Source: Bacteroidota bacterium
GTDB lineage: Bacteria > Bacteroidota > Bacteroidia > NS11-12g > UBA9320
Direction of reading: 5' to 3'
Length of the DNA stretch: 64,000 nucleotides
NCBI GenBank assembly: GCA_016124755.1
Contig: WGNA01000004.1
Coordinates: 100,826-164,825, forward strand
The position numbers and the translations under genes are program-made. Positions within the stretch are counted from its first letter, which is position 1, and each line of letters opens with the position of its first letter. This document shows, piece by piece, positions 36,846-45,386 of the stretch. The notes below the pieces were generated by a model that was not told the origin of the DNA, searched no databases, and saw nothing but the letters and a program-made list of their open reading frames with translations.

Positions 36846-38111
36846 TTGCGAATAGTGGGTACAGCACAACAGATTCATCACAAAAAATTAGGTAAGCGAT
36901 TCCGCATCGGAGCGCTTATTATTTCGCCATTGATTCTGGTCGGTGTTGCTGCTATTGTATTTCAGTTGTCTTATGGCGTAAAAGGAGAGTACGCACTTTT
37001 TGATTTTAATCTCGGCAAACTCTGGTCGTGGGCTGTAAACGGAAAAACTCCGGTTGAAGAAGTGATTACCACTCCAAAGCCAGCTATTGTTCCGGCGAAG
37101 CCTGTTCGTGTTGTTGCTCCGGAAGCTCCGGTTAAACAACATGAAATTCAGATTCCCAAACCTCGTGAAGCACACGCATTAAAAGTCGCCGAAAACATAA
37201 TTTCAAAATCAAGTGCTGATGGTTTGCAATCCATCGAAATTCATCAGGTGAATCCGATTGCTTTTAACAGTAACCCGCGAATCAGTTCCGGGAAATATAT
37301 TGATCCGACCGAGAAAGAGTTTCTGATTTCCCCCGATATTCATACCCGTCGTTCTAAAATTGCCGTCGGTGCTTCGTTCGCCCCGAGTCTCACTTTCCGG
37401 AATCTTCGGTATTCTGATGTTGGTGTTGTAAACCGTGTTGATCAGGACGGAAAGATTTATACGTATGGTCAGAGTCAGGAATACCGCAACAAACACGACC
37501 GGCCGATTATGAATTTCTTTACCGGGCTGGATGTTTACTATCACATCAACAGCCATTGGACTGTGCAATCCGGGTTTTATTATATGTCGTTCGGAGAGAA
37601 ACTACAGGTGGTTCGGTTGGGAGATGATCAATATGCAAATCATGCGACCGTTTCGGAAAAATCTTCTTTTCGTTCTCTTCAACCTTTATTTGACTCGCCG
37701 GAAATGGTTCAGTACGATCCGGATCAAAAAGTTCCGTACAGCAATTATTACGGTTTAATCGACATACCTTTTTTGGTTTCGTATAAATGCTTTCAACCCT
37801 CTGAACAGATAAAACTCGAATTTCAACTCGGGGGTTCGTATGCGTATTTAGATCACGCCGACGCACTTCTTTATAATTACGAAGCGAATAAGTATTACTG
37901 GATTAATTCTGCGAACTTCCCCGTTTTCAATCGCAATTATCTCACGGGAATTACCGGTATATGTGCATCTCAATACATCGCATCCAACATCGAATTATTC
38001 GCAAATCCACAATTCCGTTATTCTTACACTTCAACCTTCCGTTCTGATTACGAAATCAAACAAAACCAATGGGCGGCCGGTGTACGCATGGGAATGAAAG
38101 TACACCTATAG
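36846..38111 (+). CDS. Membrane-anchored protein with C-terminal outer-membrane barrel domain
   Basis: About 421 residues from TTG (36846), or 418 from GTG (36855); no ATG fits. A short basic N-terminus is followed by one membrane helix (about 22-45; RIGALIISPLILVGVAAIVF), a Pro/Ala/Val-rich linker (about 70-105; PKPAIVPAKPVRVVAPEAP) and, from about 170, a beta-barrel-like domain (KIAVGASFAPSLTF, HWTVQSGFYYMSFGEK, GVRMGMKVHL). This layout, an inner-membrane helix joined by a Pro-rich spacer to a PorT-like barrel, suggests it spans the periplasm. No sigma or anti-sigma gene is next to it. Function unknown. Confidence 0.6.
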   Translation: MRIVGTAQQIHHKKLGKRFRIGALIISPLILVGVAAIVFQLSYGVKGEYALFDFNLGKLWSWAVNGKTPVEEVITTPKPAIVPAKPVRVVAPEAPVKQHEIQIPKPREAHALKVAENIISKSSADGLQSIEIHQVNPIAFNSNPRISSGKYIDPTEKEFLISPDIHTRRSKIAVGASFAPSLTFRNLRYSDVGVVNRVDQDGKIYTYGQSQEYRNKHDRPIMNFFTGLDVYYHINSHWTVQSGFYYMSFGEKLQVVRLGDDQYANHATVSEKSSFRSLQPLFDSPEMVQYDPDQKVPYSNYYGLIDIPFLVSYKCFQPSEQIKLEFQLGGSYAYLDHADALLYNYEANKYYWINSANFPVFNRNYLTGITGICASQYIASNIELFANPQFRYSYTSTFRSDYEIKQNQWAAGVRMGMKVHL

Positions 38112-38160
38112 GAATTAAGGGAATTAAGGGAATTAAAAGAATTAATAATTAAGAGAATTT

Positions 38161-38329
38161 CTGACGAATGCCCTCATGATAAATTGGAGAATTACTGACG
38201 AATGCCTTTTTTAATCTGGTTTAACCAATTTCTTTTCTGTACAGCATTGTCAGCATAAATTGGGGAATTACTGACGAATGCCTTAATAAATGAAGTTTTA
38301 CAACAGGTAATAAGGTTCCGCATTGTCAG
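38161..38329. repeat. Hairpin-repeat locus 1 (three left arms, two full units)
   Basis: Left arms CTGACGAATGCC at 38161, 38195 and 38271; right arms GCATTGTCAG at 38244-38253 and 38320-38329. The first left arm lacks a right partner. Units are separated by AAATTGGRGAATTA. It follows a run of GGAATTAA octamers (38111-38140). Confidence 0.75.
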
Positions 38330-38409
38330 CATAAATTGGGGAATTGGGAAATTCCTTTTTTAGCCTTTTGATACTTTAAATACTTAGAACTGGAAATAAA
38401 AACGAACCT

Positions 38410-38433
38410 GTCCGTAGCGTCCTCGCTACGGAC
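38410..38433. repeat. REP-like palindrome, copy 3
   Basis: Perfect 10-bp stem GTCCGTAGCG / CGCTACGGAC with loop TCCT. Compared with the copy at 373, the fourth base pair has changed from G-C to C-G on both arms, so pairing is kept. Confidence 0.75.
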
Positions 38434-38767
38434 GTTTAAAACGAAAAAGTTCGAATAAATAAACCAAGGTTATATAGAACCGAAATGTTCGCTTAACGAT
38501 TGAAGCGGTTATGTTTGGTGATGTGTGCGGATTGGTGACAACGACGAAAAACAGCGACCAAAGAAAGCTCGTTTTTTGACGATTGTGCACCCCGCAAACA
38601 CACCAAATATTTGAGCGGAAAGCGTGTTAAAAGCGCCTACATAAAATTGGAGAATTCCAGAAGAATCATGTGTGAATACTTGGTTCGGCCCAATAATGTG
38701 CGGTCGACATTTCTGTGAAAAATGGTGAATGGAAGAGGAAGGTGAACCAGTTTTGAAATTCAACTTA
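38434..38767. other. Intergenic region, no credible gene
   Basis: About 330 bp. The only longer reading frame (84 codons, minus strand) has no codon or family support. It contains AGCGACCAAAGAAAGCTCG (38552-38570), similar to a segment near 48488 in another gap, so it may hold a degenerate repeat. Confidence 0.4.
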
Positions 38768-39187
38768 TTAGTGCTGATGCCCCGAATGATCTACCGGTTC
38801 GGGAGCCGGTGCGCCGGGTTTGGGTAATACTTCGGCGAAGATGATAAGATTGGTTTCGCCGGCATTTGAATAAATATTAATGCCTTTCGCAAATACCCCT
38901 TCTTTATCATGCGTATCGAAAGCTACAATTATTTCACCTGTGGCTCCGGGTTTAATTGCTTCGTGTGGCCACTTGCTCGCCGTGCAGTAACAGGTGGTTT
39001 TTACTTCGTCAATTTTGAGGTCGATATTGCCCGTATTTCGAAAAGTGAAAACATGAACTGCTGAATCGCCGGCATATACTTTTCCAAAATCGTATTGGAG
39101 CGTGTCGAAAGTCATGACTGCTTTTTGTGCCTGACCGGTAACCGCAATAAAGACCAATGACAGAAGGAGTAAAACGGATTTTTTCAT
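38768..39187 (-). CDS. DUF1573 domain protein
   Basis: 139 residues. Signal peptide (cleaved after TGQAQ), then a single immunoglobulin-like DUF1573 domain: DTLQYDFGKVYAGDSAVHVF, FRNTGNIDLKIDEVKTTCYCTASKWP, and a His-rich tail (DHSGHQH). The Cys-Tyr-Cys pair follows the first strands as is usual in the family. It is exported, with unknown role; the His tail could bind metal. Confidence 0.85.
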   Translation of the reverse strand: MKKSVLLLLSLVFIAVTGQAQKAVMTFDTLQYDFGKVYAGDSAVHVFTFRNTGNIDLKIDEVKTTCYCTASKWPHEAIKPGATGEIIVAFDTHDKEGVFAKGINIYSNAGETNLIIFAEVLPKPGAPAPEPVDHSGHQH

Positions 39188-39294
39188 ATTAAATGGAATC
39201 GGTAAAGTTATGGTTTTATTAAGCCAGATTTTTTAAACATTCAAGGATATGATCATTTGATAACACGAGATGTTGCATCTTGTTGAAACACCTT

Positions 39295-39322
39295 TTGCCG
39301 GTATGCATTTTTTCTATATTCG
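39295..39322 (+). promoter_or_regulatory. Promoter of fhs
   Basis: TTG (39295-39297), a 17-bp spacer, then TATATTCG (39315-39322), 7 of 8 matches to TAnnTTTG. The ATG follows 18 nt later. This fits the Flavobacterium-type consensus TTG-N17-TAnnTTTG. Confidence 0.5.
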
Positions 39323-39340
39323 TAGCCCAAATATCAAGCT

Positions 39341-41008
39341 ATGACAGATTTAGAAATCGCCCAATCGGTAACCATGAAACCCATTAATGATATCGCCGCC
39401 CGTCTTGGCGTGGATGCAGATATCATTGAACAATACGGACGATATAAAGCAAAACTTCCGCTCAGTCTGATCGATGAAAATAAGATTGCCAAAAGCCATC
39501 TGATTCTCGTTACGGCTTTAACACCTACCCCGGCAGGAGAAGGAAAAACGACTGTGTCGATCGGACTTAATGAAGGACTCAACAAAATCGGAAAGAAAAG
39601 TATCGTGGTTTTGCGTGAGCCTTCGCTCGGACCGGTTTTCGGGATTAAAGGAGGAGCAGCCGGTGGCGGTCATTCTCAGGTTGTACCAATGGAAGATATC
39701 AATCTTCATTTTACGGGAGATTTTGCCGCGATTGAAAAAGCGAACAACCTGCTCGCTGCTTTGATCGACAACAATATTCAGGACAAAAAACGAAGTATTG
39801 GAATTGATCCGAGAACGATTATCTGGAAGCGTGTAATCGACATGAACGACCGTGCTCTTCGCGATATCGTCATCGGTCTTGGCGGAACCGGAAACGGTGT
39901 TCCGCGTCAGGATGGATTTAACATCACAGCAGCTTCCGAGATTATGGCGATTCTCTGTATGTCGAAGAATCTTGAAGACCTGAAAACCAAACTCGGGAAT
40001 ATTTTTATCGGCTACACCTTCGATCGTCAGCCGGTTTATGCGCGTGATCTGAATGCTGAAAACGCCATGACGATTTTGTTGAAAGACGCTATTAAACCGA
40101 ATCTGGTACAGACCTTAGAAGGAAATCCGGCGATTATTCACGGTGGCCCGTTTGCCAACATTGCTCAGGGAACCAATACCATTATTGCCACTAAAATGGG
40201 ACTTTCACTCGGCGATTTCGTAGTAACCGAAGCCGGTTTCGGTGCGGATCTCGGAGCCGAAAAATTCCTTGATATTAAATGTGGTTACGGAAATCTTAAA
40301 CCGGAAGCCCTGGTTCTCGTTGCAACCATTCGTGCTCTTCGTCACCATGGAGGAGCAACTCCGGATCAATACAACGAGCCGAATCTGGAGCGCGTTCAGA
40401 AAGGTTTTGAAAACCTCGAAAAACACATTGAAAACAGCAAGAAATTCGGATTAACTCCGGTGGTTGCTGTAAATAATTTCTACTCCGATAGCGAAGAAGA
40501 AGTGAACTGGGTGATCGAAAAATGTGCGTCACTCGGAGTGAAAGCGGTGTTGAGTAAAGGCTGGGCAGAGGGCGGAAACGGAACAGCAAATCTGGCCCGA
40601 GCAGTTGTGGAGGTGATTGAATCCGGTGAAAACAATTTCAAACCTCTTTACGACTGGAACTCGCCTATGAAAGAAAAAATCGAAACCATTGCCAAAGAAA
40701 TATACGGTGCCGATGGAGTGGATTTCTCGTCTCAGGCGCTTGCCGGTTTGCGAACCATCGATAAACTCGGACTCAACAATTTGCCGGTTTGTATGGCAAA
40801 AACGCAGAAGTCTTTTAGTGATAATGAAAAACTGATCGGACGTCCGCGCAACTTCCGTATTACGGTTCGGGAATTTGAATACGCAGTGGGAGCGGGCTTT
40901 GTGATTCCGATTCTGGGCAACATGATGCGTATGCCGGGATTGCCATCAGTTCCTGCATCAGAAGGAATGACCATCGATGGAAACGGAGTTATCACCGGAC
41001 TTTCCTGA
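39341..41008 (+). CDS. fhs: Formate-tetrahydrofolate ligase
   Basis: 555 residues, full length. The P-loop-like motif TPAGEGKTTVSIGLNEGL (about 66-83), EPSLGPVFGIKGGAAGGG and the LQTLEG...IHGGPFANIAQG region are characteristic. It makes 10-formyl-tetrahydrofolate from formate, ATP and tetrahydrofolate, and so feeds the purine steps of PurH. Formate dehydrogenase genes at 44.6 and 56-60 kb act on the same substrate. It has its own promoter and a strong terminator. Confidence 0.96.
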   Translation: MTDLEIAQSVTMKPINDIAARLGVDADIIEQYGRYKAKLPLSLIDENKIAKSHLILVTALTPTPAGEGKTTVSIGLNEGLNKIGKKSIVVLREPSLGPVFGIKGGAAGGGHSQVVPMEDINLHFTGDFAAIEKANNLLAALIDNNIQDKKRSIGIDPRTIIWKRVIDMNDRALRDIVIGLGGTGNGVPRQDGFNITAASEIMAILCMSKNLEDLKTKLGNIFIGYTFDRQPVYARDLNAENAMTILLKDAIKPNLVQTLEGNPAIIHGGPFANIAQGTNTIIATKMGLSLGDFVVTEAGFGADLGAEKFLDIKCGYGNLKPEALVLVATIRALRHHGGATPDQYNEPNLERVQKGFENLEKHIENSKKFGLTPVVAVNNFYSDSEEEVNWVIEKCASLGVKAVLSKGWAEGGNGTANLARAVVEVIESGENNFKPLYDWNSPMKEKIETIAKEIYGADGVDFSSQALAGLRTIDKLGLNNLPVCMAKTQKSFSDNEKLIGRPRNFRITVREFEYAVGAGFVIPILGNMMRMPGLPSVPASEGMTIDGNGVITGLS

Positions 41009-41039
41009 TACTTTCGATCGATTCAGAATATTTAAGAAG

Positions 41040-41070
41040 CGGCTGCGGAAAATTTTCGCAGCCGTTTTTT
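41040..41070 (+). terminator. Rho-independent terminator after fhs
   Basis: Strong hairpin CGGCTGCG/CGCAGCCG (41040-41064) with a GAAAATTTT loop region that can extend the stem, followed by six T. Confidence 0.9.
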
Positions 41071-41121
41071 ATTAAAATTTTCCAAGGCAAGTTTTCGTGT
41101 TGCTAATTTGCATTGGGCAAA

Positions 41122-41733
41122 ATGATTCAGATTTCGATTGTTGAAGACAACCGCGAGTTGGCGGAATGTCTGAGGGTGATTGTGGAAGCGGTTCCGGATT
41201 TTACGTGCAGAGTTTTTCGGAACGCAGAAACTGCCATAAGGGAAATAGATGCGGTGAATACCGATGTGGTATTAATGGATATTCAATTGCCGGGCATTAG
41301 TGGAATTGAAGCGACTTCTGTACTCAAAAACAAATTCGCAAACCTACAGATTGTGATGCTCACCATTTCGACTCAAACGAATGATGTGTTTGAATCCTTT
41401 AAAGCCGGTGCTTCCGGTTATTTGTTGAAGCACTCACCTCCTCATGAAATACAAGACGCGATAAAGGAAGTGCTGGACGGCGGCTCTCCCATGAATTCGT
41501 CGATCGCCAGAATGGTTATCAGTTCATTCCGTAGTCCGAAAATTAAAGTCGATTTGCAGGAATTAACTACACGGGAAGGCGAGACGCTTGAATTGCTTTC
41601 GAAAGGATATACCTATAAAGAAATTGCAGATATCCTTTTTGTAAGTGTGAATACCATCCGCACCTACATCCGAAATATTTACGATAAGCTTCAGGTGAAT
41701 TCGAAGCTGGAGGCGATTAATAAGATGAGGTAG
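41122..41733 (+). CDS. Orphan NarL/LuxR-type response regulator
   Basis: 203 residues from the ATG at 41122; a TTG three codons earlier is less likely. Receiver domain with Asp53 in VVLMDIQLPGISG and a Lys in YLLKHSPP, then a LuxR helix-turn-helix (LTTREGETLELLSKGYTYKEIADILFVSVNTIRTYIRNIY). No histidine kinase is adjacent, so its partner lies elsewhere. The composite hexamer repeat starts about 9 bp after its stop. Confidence 0.9.
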   Translation: MIQISIVEDNRELAECLRVIVEAVPDFTCRVFRNAETAIREIDAVNTDVVLMDIQLPGISGIEATSVLKNKFANLQIVMLTISTQTNDVFESFKAGASGYLLKHSPPHEIQDAIKEVLDGGSPMNSSIARMVISSFRSPKIKVDLQELTTREGETLELLSKGYTYKEIADILFVSVNTIRTYIRNIYDKLQVNSKLEAINKMR

Positions 41734-41742
41734 GGGGCGGAA

Positions 41743-41778
41743 CGGTAACAGTAACTGTAACGGTAACGGTAACGGTAA
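41743..41778. repeat. Hexamer array, 6 x CNGTAA
   Basis: CGGTAA, CAGTAA, CTGTAA, then three CGGTAA, 9 bp after the regulator stop. Same orientation as the array at 16756. Confidence 0.85.
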
Positions 41779-41842
41779 CAATTAAAAAAGAGCATAGTGC
41801 AAAAGAGTTGAGTGCGACGAGCGTACGAATGCCGGGGAAATT

Positions 41843-41912
41843 CTGAGCGCAGCGAAGAATCCCTTGTCTCCCAAAGAACCACGTCATGGTGAGCGAGGCG
41901 AACCAACTCCAA
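41843..41912. repeat. TGAGCG-type repeat segment
   Basis: ATTCTGAGCGCAGCGAAGAA and then GTCATGGTGAGCGAGGCGAA. The same pair of phrases, on the opposite strand, occurs in each tandem unit at 42.0-42.9 kb (GCTCAACATGACG and GGATTCTTCGCAAGCTCAGA). The first phrase can fold as ATTCT/AGAAT. Confidence 0.6.
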
Positions 41913-41924
41913 CGGGAACGCAAT

Positions 41925-41966
41925 CAGTAACTGTCAATGTAACTGTAACTGTAACTGTAACTGTAA
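41925..41966. repeat. Hexamer array, 7 copies
   Basis: CAGTAA, CTGTCA, ATGTAA, then four CTGTAA. Second direct array of the composite element. Confidence 0.85.
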
Positions 41967-42020
41967 CCGCATGTATTTTACTTTGGAGGAGTGATGAGAA
42001 CGGAAGAGCGAGGATTTTTA

Positions 42021-42955
42021 CTGCTGTTACTGTTACAGTTTCCGTTTCAGTTTTCACTCGGGTTGTTTCGCTTTGCTCAACATGACGTGAAGTTTTTTGT
42101 GCACGGGATTCTTCGCAAGCTCAGAATTATTCGGAGATCAAACGCTCTAAGGCTCTCGGCTCTCCCGCTCTTTTTATTTCATAATCTTACCCTACAACCC
42201 GATGCTGTTACTGTTACCGTTTCAGTTTTCACTAGGGTTGTTTCGCTTTGCTCAACATGACGGGCGGGTTGGGGAGGACGGGATTCTTCGCAAGCTCCGG
42301 ATTTTCTGCAGATTACCCGCTCTCACGCTCTATGCTATCCCGCTCTTTTTATTTCTTAATCTTACCCAACCACCCGTTGCTGTTACTGTTACAGTTTCCG
42401 TTTCAGTTTTCACTCGGGTTGTTTCGCTTTGCTCAACATGACGTGAAGTTTTTTTGTGTACGGGATTCTTCGCAAGCTCAGAATTTTCTACAGATCAATC
42501 GCTCTCAAGCTCTACGCTCTACGCTCTTTTTGATTCTTAATCTTACCCTACAACCCGATACAGTTACCGTTACCGTCTCAGTTTTCACTCGGGTTGTTTC
42601 GCTACGCTCAACATGACGATTGTTTCTTTCTGGTAAATGGGATTCTTCGCAAGCTCAGAATTTTCTGCAGATTACCAGCTCTCACGCTCTATGCTATCCC
42701 GCTCTTTTTATTTCTTATTCTTACCCAAGAACCCGTTGCTGTTACTGTTACAGTTTCCGTTTCAGTTTTCACTCGGGTTGTTTCGCTACGCTCAACATGA
42801 CGATTGTTTCTTTCTGGTAAATGGGATTCTTCGCAAACTCAGAATTTTCTGCAGATCAATCGCTCTCAAGCTCTACGCTCTACGCTCTACGCTCTTTTTG
42901 ATTCTTAATCTTACCCAACAACCCGATATCGTTACAGTTACAGTTACCGTTTCAG
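42021..42955. repeat. Five tandem 175-184-bp units of the composite repeat
   Basis: The anchor TTTTCACTCGGGTTGTTTCG (ACTAGGG in unit 2) occurs at 42051, 42226, 42407, 42582 and 42766, giving periods of 175, 181, 175 and 184 bp. Each unit has inverted hexamers (TTACTG, TTACAG, TTTCCG), GCTCAACATGACG, GGGATTCTTCGCAARCTC, GCTCTAC-type heptamers, then TCTTACCC. Units 2 and 4 share one 3' half (CTCACGCTCTATGCTATCC) and units 3 and 5 another (CTCAAGCTCTACGCTCTAC). The last hexamers run into the stop codon of the minus-strand gene at 42956. Reading frames across it reflect the repeat, not genes. Confidence 0.85.
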
Positions 42956-43918
42956 TTACTGCTTCAACGCATATCTCCGGTCGTTTCCAAACAGAATAAA
43001 ATTAAATCCCAGCCGGAAGTAGTTTACACCCTGACTAATCCCCTGAGTTCCGAAAAGTGACATGTCGGCGTGGTTCGAGCCGGAGGTGAATTGCAGATGC
43101 GGGAGATATCCGATTTCAACAAAGGAAGAGGTTGGTCCGCGGTCGGCGCGCCACCCGATCCGATAGCCGAGATTGGCAGATTTAACATTCGTAACAGTGT
43201 AATCCTGATTGTTAACCCGGATTGCATCCATTTTGGTTGTTCCGGTAAGAACGTGCAAATGCCAGCTCGTTGCCCGGGTAACGCGATACCTGTATCCACC
43301 GGATGTTACCGCAGCTTTTTTAATTTTCCGGAACGACAAACCACCATAGAAGCTGGTCATTAAAATACCAGCGTGATAATATTTATCTCCGGTGGGTTGA
43401 AGTTTTAAACCATTCGATTCAAAATAATTATCGTCTTCAACACCCAAATAATAGTTGTAATATGTATTGAATAATCCGCCACTCACAGCAACTATTTTTC
43501 GCGCATCGCATTCGGCATGAAAGTATTTTTCGTAGCCGTATCCTGATGCCGTCGTTACTTTAATTTTCCCTTTTTTTACTTTATCAACTAAAGCAAAATC
43601 GACACTGGCTTCCATAGCATTTCCACGCTTAAGCGGCTGCGTTGTGGCCTGACTGTCTCCATCCACATAAAATACACGAGAAATATCTTTTGAAAAATTC
43701 GCCCGGTATTCAAAGTGATAAAACAATCTCTTTATCGATCCCTGCACAATTAAACCACCCGATTGCTGTAAACCGGATGCAAACGAAATGGTGGCTCCGA
43801 TTTTTAGCGGAGCCAGCTTATCCGTTTTGTTTTCGGTTTCGTATCGCAAAGTTTGGGCAAAAGAATATGTGGAAGCGAAACCGGTTATCGAGAAAATAAG
43901 CAAAAGGGCACGATTCAT
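42956..43918 (-). CDS. Predicted outer-membrane protein
   Basis: 320 residues. Signal peptide (cleaved after SFAQ), then strands of alternating hydrophobic residues (LFYHFEYRANF, NLGYRIGWRADRG, NYFRLGFNFILFG) as in outer-membrane barrels. Family not recognised. It follows a lipoprotein gene by 24 bp on the same strand, probably one operon. Its TAA stop is the first TAA of the neighbouring repeat array. Confidence 0.6.
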   Translation of the reverse strand: MNRALLLIFSITGFASTYSFAQTLRYETENKTDKLAPLKIGATISFASGLQQSGGLIVQGSIKRLFYHFEYRANFSKDISRVFYVDGDSQATTQPLKRGNAMEASVDFALVDKVKKGKIKVTTASGYGYEKYFHAECDARKIVAVSGGLFNTYYNYYLGVEDDNYFESNGLKLQPTGDKYYHAGILMTSFYGGLSFRKIKKAAVTSGGYRYRVTRATSWHLHVLTGTTKMDAIRVNNQDYTVTNVKSANLGYRIGWRADRGPTSSFVEIGYLPHLQFTSGSNHADMSLFGTQGISQGVNYFRLGFNFILFGNDRRYALKQ

Positions 43919-43942
43919 TTTATTTCAGATTTTTATAGATGA

Positions 43943-44443
43943 TTAACCTTTTGCTTCACGCTTTACGGTTCTTTTCAATTTTCCCTGACCCCGGGATTTT
44001 GCTCCGCTCATTACAGCCGGTACATCAACGTATTTGTTTTTAACCTTTCTCCATTTGCCGGTTGTGCCGTCTATTACCCACGCAATCGGGCCACCCACAA
44101 AAAGATCGATAATAATCCACTTTCCATCAGCTCCCATCATCACCTTAACTTCCTGAGATACGCCATTGCTGGTGAGTGTAACGGTTTGCGTTTTTGGCTT
44201 TTTGTTTAGATTAACACCGGCACCATAAAAGGAAACGGAACCATCGGTTCTTCCCGAAACGCTCGACAAAACACTTTCAATTTCTAAAACATTCCCGTTC
44301 GAATCGGTAACAACCAAATCCGACGGGGCATCAACCAAAACTAATGGTGTGGTTTTAGGCGCAAGAATAGTAGCGCAACCACTTCCGAAAAAAACCAAAG
44401 TGGAAAGTGCAATTGCAGACAGAGCGTAATTAATGATTTTCAT
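43943..44443 (-). CDS. Small lipoprotein of unknown function
   Basis: 166 residues with lipobox GSGC (Cys23) and the following ATILAPKTTPLVLVDAPSDL, a PEGA-like beta segment common in Bacteroidota lipoproteins. A hydrophobic stretch (WIIIDLFVGGPIAWVID) and a basic C-terminal tail (SRGQGKLKRTVKREAKG) follow. Probably attached to the inner or outer membrane. Paired with the barrel protein gene downstream. A TACTTTTG box (44470-44477) lies 26 nt upstream. Confidence 0.65.
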   Translation of the reverse strand: MKIINYALSAIALSTLVFFGSGCATILAPKTTPLVLVDAPSDLVVTDSNGNVLEIESVLSSVSGRTDGSVSFYGAGVNLNKKPKTQTVTLTSNGVSQEVKVMMGADGKWIIIDLFVGGPIAWVIDGTTGKWRKVKNKYVDVPAVMSGAKSRGQGKLKRTVKREAKG

Positions 44444-44469
44444 TTTAGTAAAGGATTTTTAACCGGAAC

Positions 44470-44477
44470 CAAAAGTA
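44470..44477 (-). promoter_or_regulatory. -7 box of the lipoprotein operon
   Basis: On the minus strand TACTTTTG, a perfect TAnnTTTG match, with TTTC at N19 upstream and 26 nt to the ATG. Confidence 0.4.
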
Positions 44478-44523
44478 TCCGGAAGACGAAGCCGACGAAA
44501 TCGCATGATGATGCGAAATGAAG

Positions 44524-44551
44524 TTGCATTAACTGCCTCAAACTATCTTTG
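44524..44551 (+). promoter_or_regulatory. Promoter of fdhD
   Basis: TTG (44524-44526), exactly 17 bp, then TATCTTTG (44544-44551): a full match to the Flavobacterium-type consensus TTG-N17-TAnnTTTG. The GTG start lies 21 nt downstream. Confidence 0.65.
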
Positions 44552-44572
44552 AAGGCGAACGTTGATTAAAGA

Positions 44573-45376
44573 GTGAGTCTCATTTCAAAATTTAAGGCGG
44601 TAAAATTTAATGCATCCAGAGAGTGGGAGGTGGAAGACACGCTTACCAATGAGGCTGCCCTTCAGATTTTAGTAAACAACGAACCGTTTTCCGTTACGAT
44701 GCGCACTCCGGGTTCTGAAAAAGATTTGGTACGCGGACTTCTCTTTGCCGAAAACGCGTATGATAAAATTCAAAATGTATTTCGGTATCAGACTTTGGAA
44801 TTGGATTCATTCGGAAATCCTTCGGTTGTAAATGTCTTTTTAAGCGATGACGAAAAAGCGCCGGGAGCTGATTCAAAACGCAGTCTCACTTCTGTTTCCT
44901 CATGTGGTATTTGCGGGAAAGAAGATCTTTCTTCCATCGCACTATGCGGAGACCCGATTGCGGATCCGGTGGTTTTTAGTCCGCAGCAAATCACAAAAAT
45001 GTTTGATGCTATGGCCGAAGTTCAGGATGCATTTCTGAAATCCGGAGGATGTCATGCCGCTGCTGTGTTTGATGCAAATGCGCGTTTAATAATAATGAAG
45101 GAAGACATCGGCCGGCATAACGCAGTGGATAAGGTAATCGGATTTTGTCTTAATAATGATTTGCTCACTCACGCCAACTGTTTGCTGGTTTCAGGGAGGG
45201 TTTCATTCGAAATAATTTCTAAAGCACATCGCGCAGGCATTCCGGTTCTGGCAGCTATTTCTGCTCCTTCAAGTCTAGCGGTTCAATCGTCACGCGACTG
45301 CGGAATAACATTATTGGGCTTTTGCCGGGGCGAGAATTTAACCGCGTATTCCGGGGAGGAACGGATTTCGGTTTAG
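44573..45376 (+). CDS. fdhD: Formate dehydrogenase sulfurtransferase FdhD
   Basis: 267 residues from a GTG start. The conserved SSCGICGK carries Cys111 and Cys114, the pair that receives sulfur from IscS-type desulfurase and passes it to the molybdenum cofactor. KSGGCHAAAVFD, EDIGRHNAVDKVIG and LLVSGRVSFEIISKAHRAGIP are typical. It is needed for active formate dehydrogenase, whose genes are 11 kb downstream at 56-60.5 kb. It has its own good promoter. Confidence 0.95.
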   Translation: MSLISKFKAVKFNASREWEVEDTLTNEAALQILVNNEPFSVTMRTPGSEKDLVRGLLFAENAYDKIQNVFRYQTLELDSFGNPSVVNVFLSDDEKAPGADSKRSLTSVSSCGICGKEDLSSIALCGDPIADPVVFSPQQITKMFDAMAEVQDAFLKSGGCHAAAVFDANARLIIMKEDIGRHNAVDKVIGFCLNNDLLTHANCLLVSGRVSFEIISKAHRAGIPVLAAISAPSSLAVQSSRDCGITLLGFCRGENLTAYSGEERISV

Positions 45377-45386
45377 CGCACTCAGA

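Noticed and set aside
38509-38763. 84-codon minus-strand frame as a gene
   Set aside because: No recognisable domain and no promoter or signal peptide; the region shares a degenerate repeat with another gap.
42021-42955. CRISPR array
   Set aside because: The units are 175-184 bp and conserved nearly throughout. There is no short identical repeat alternating with unique spacers, and no cas gene.
41864-42999. Several overlapping frames encoding VTVTVSVFTRVVSL-type peptides
   Set aside because: They are translations of the hexamer and tandem repeat units, in several frames at once, without start context or family similarity.
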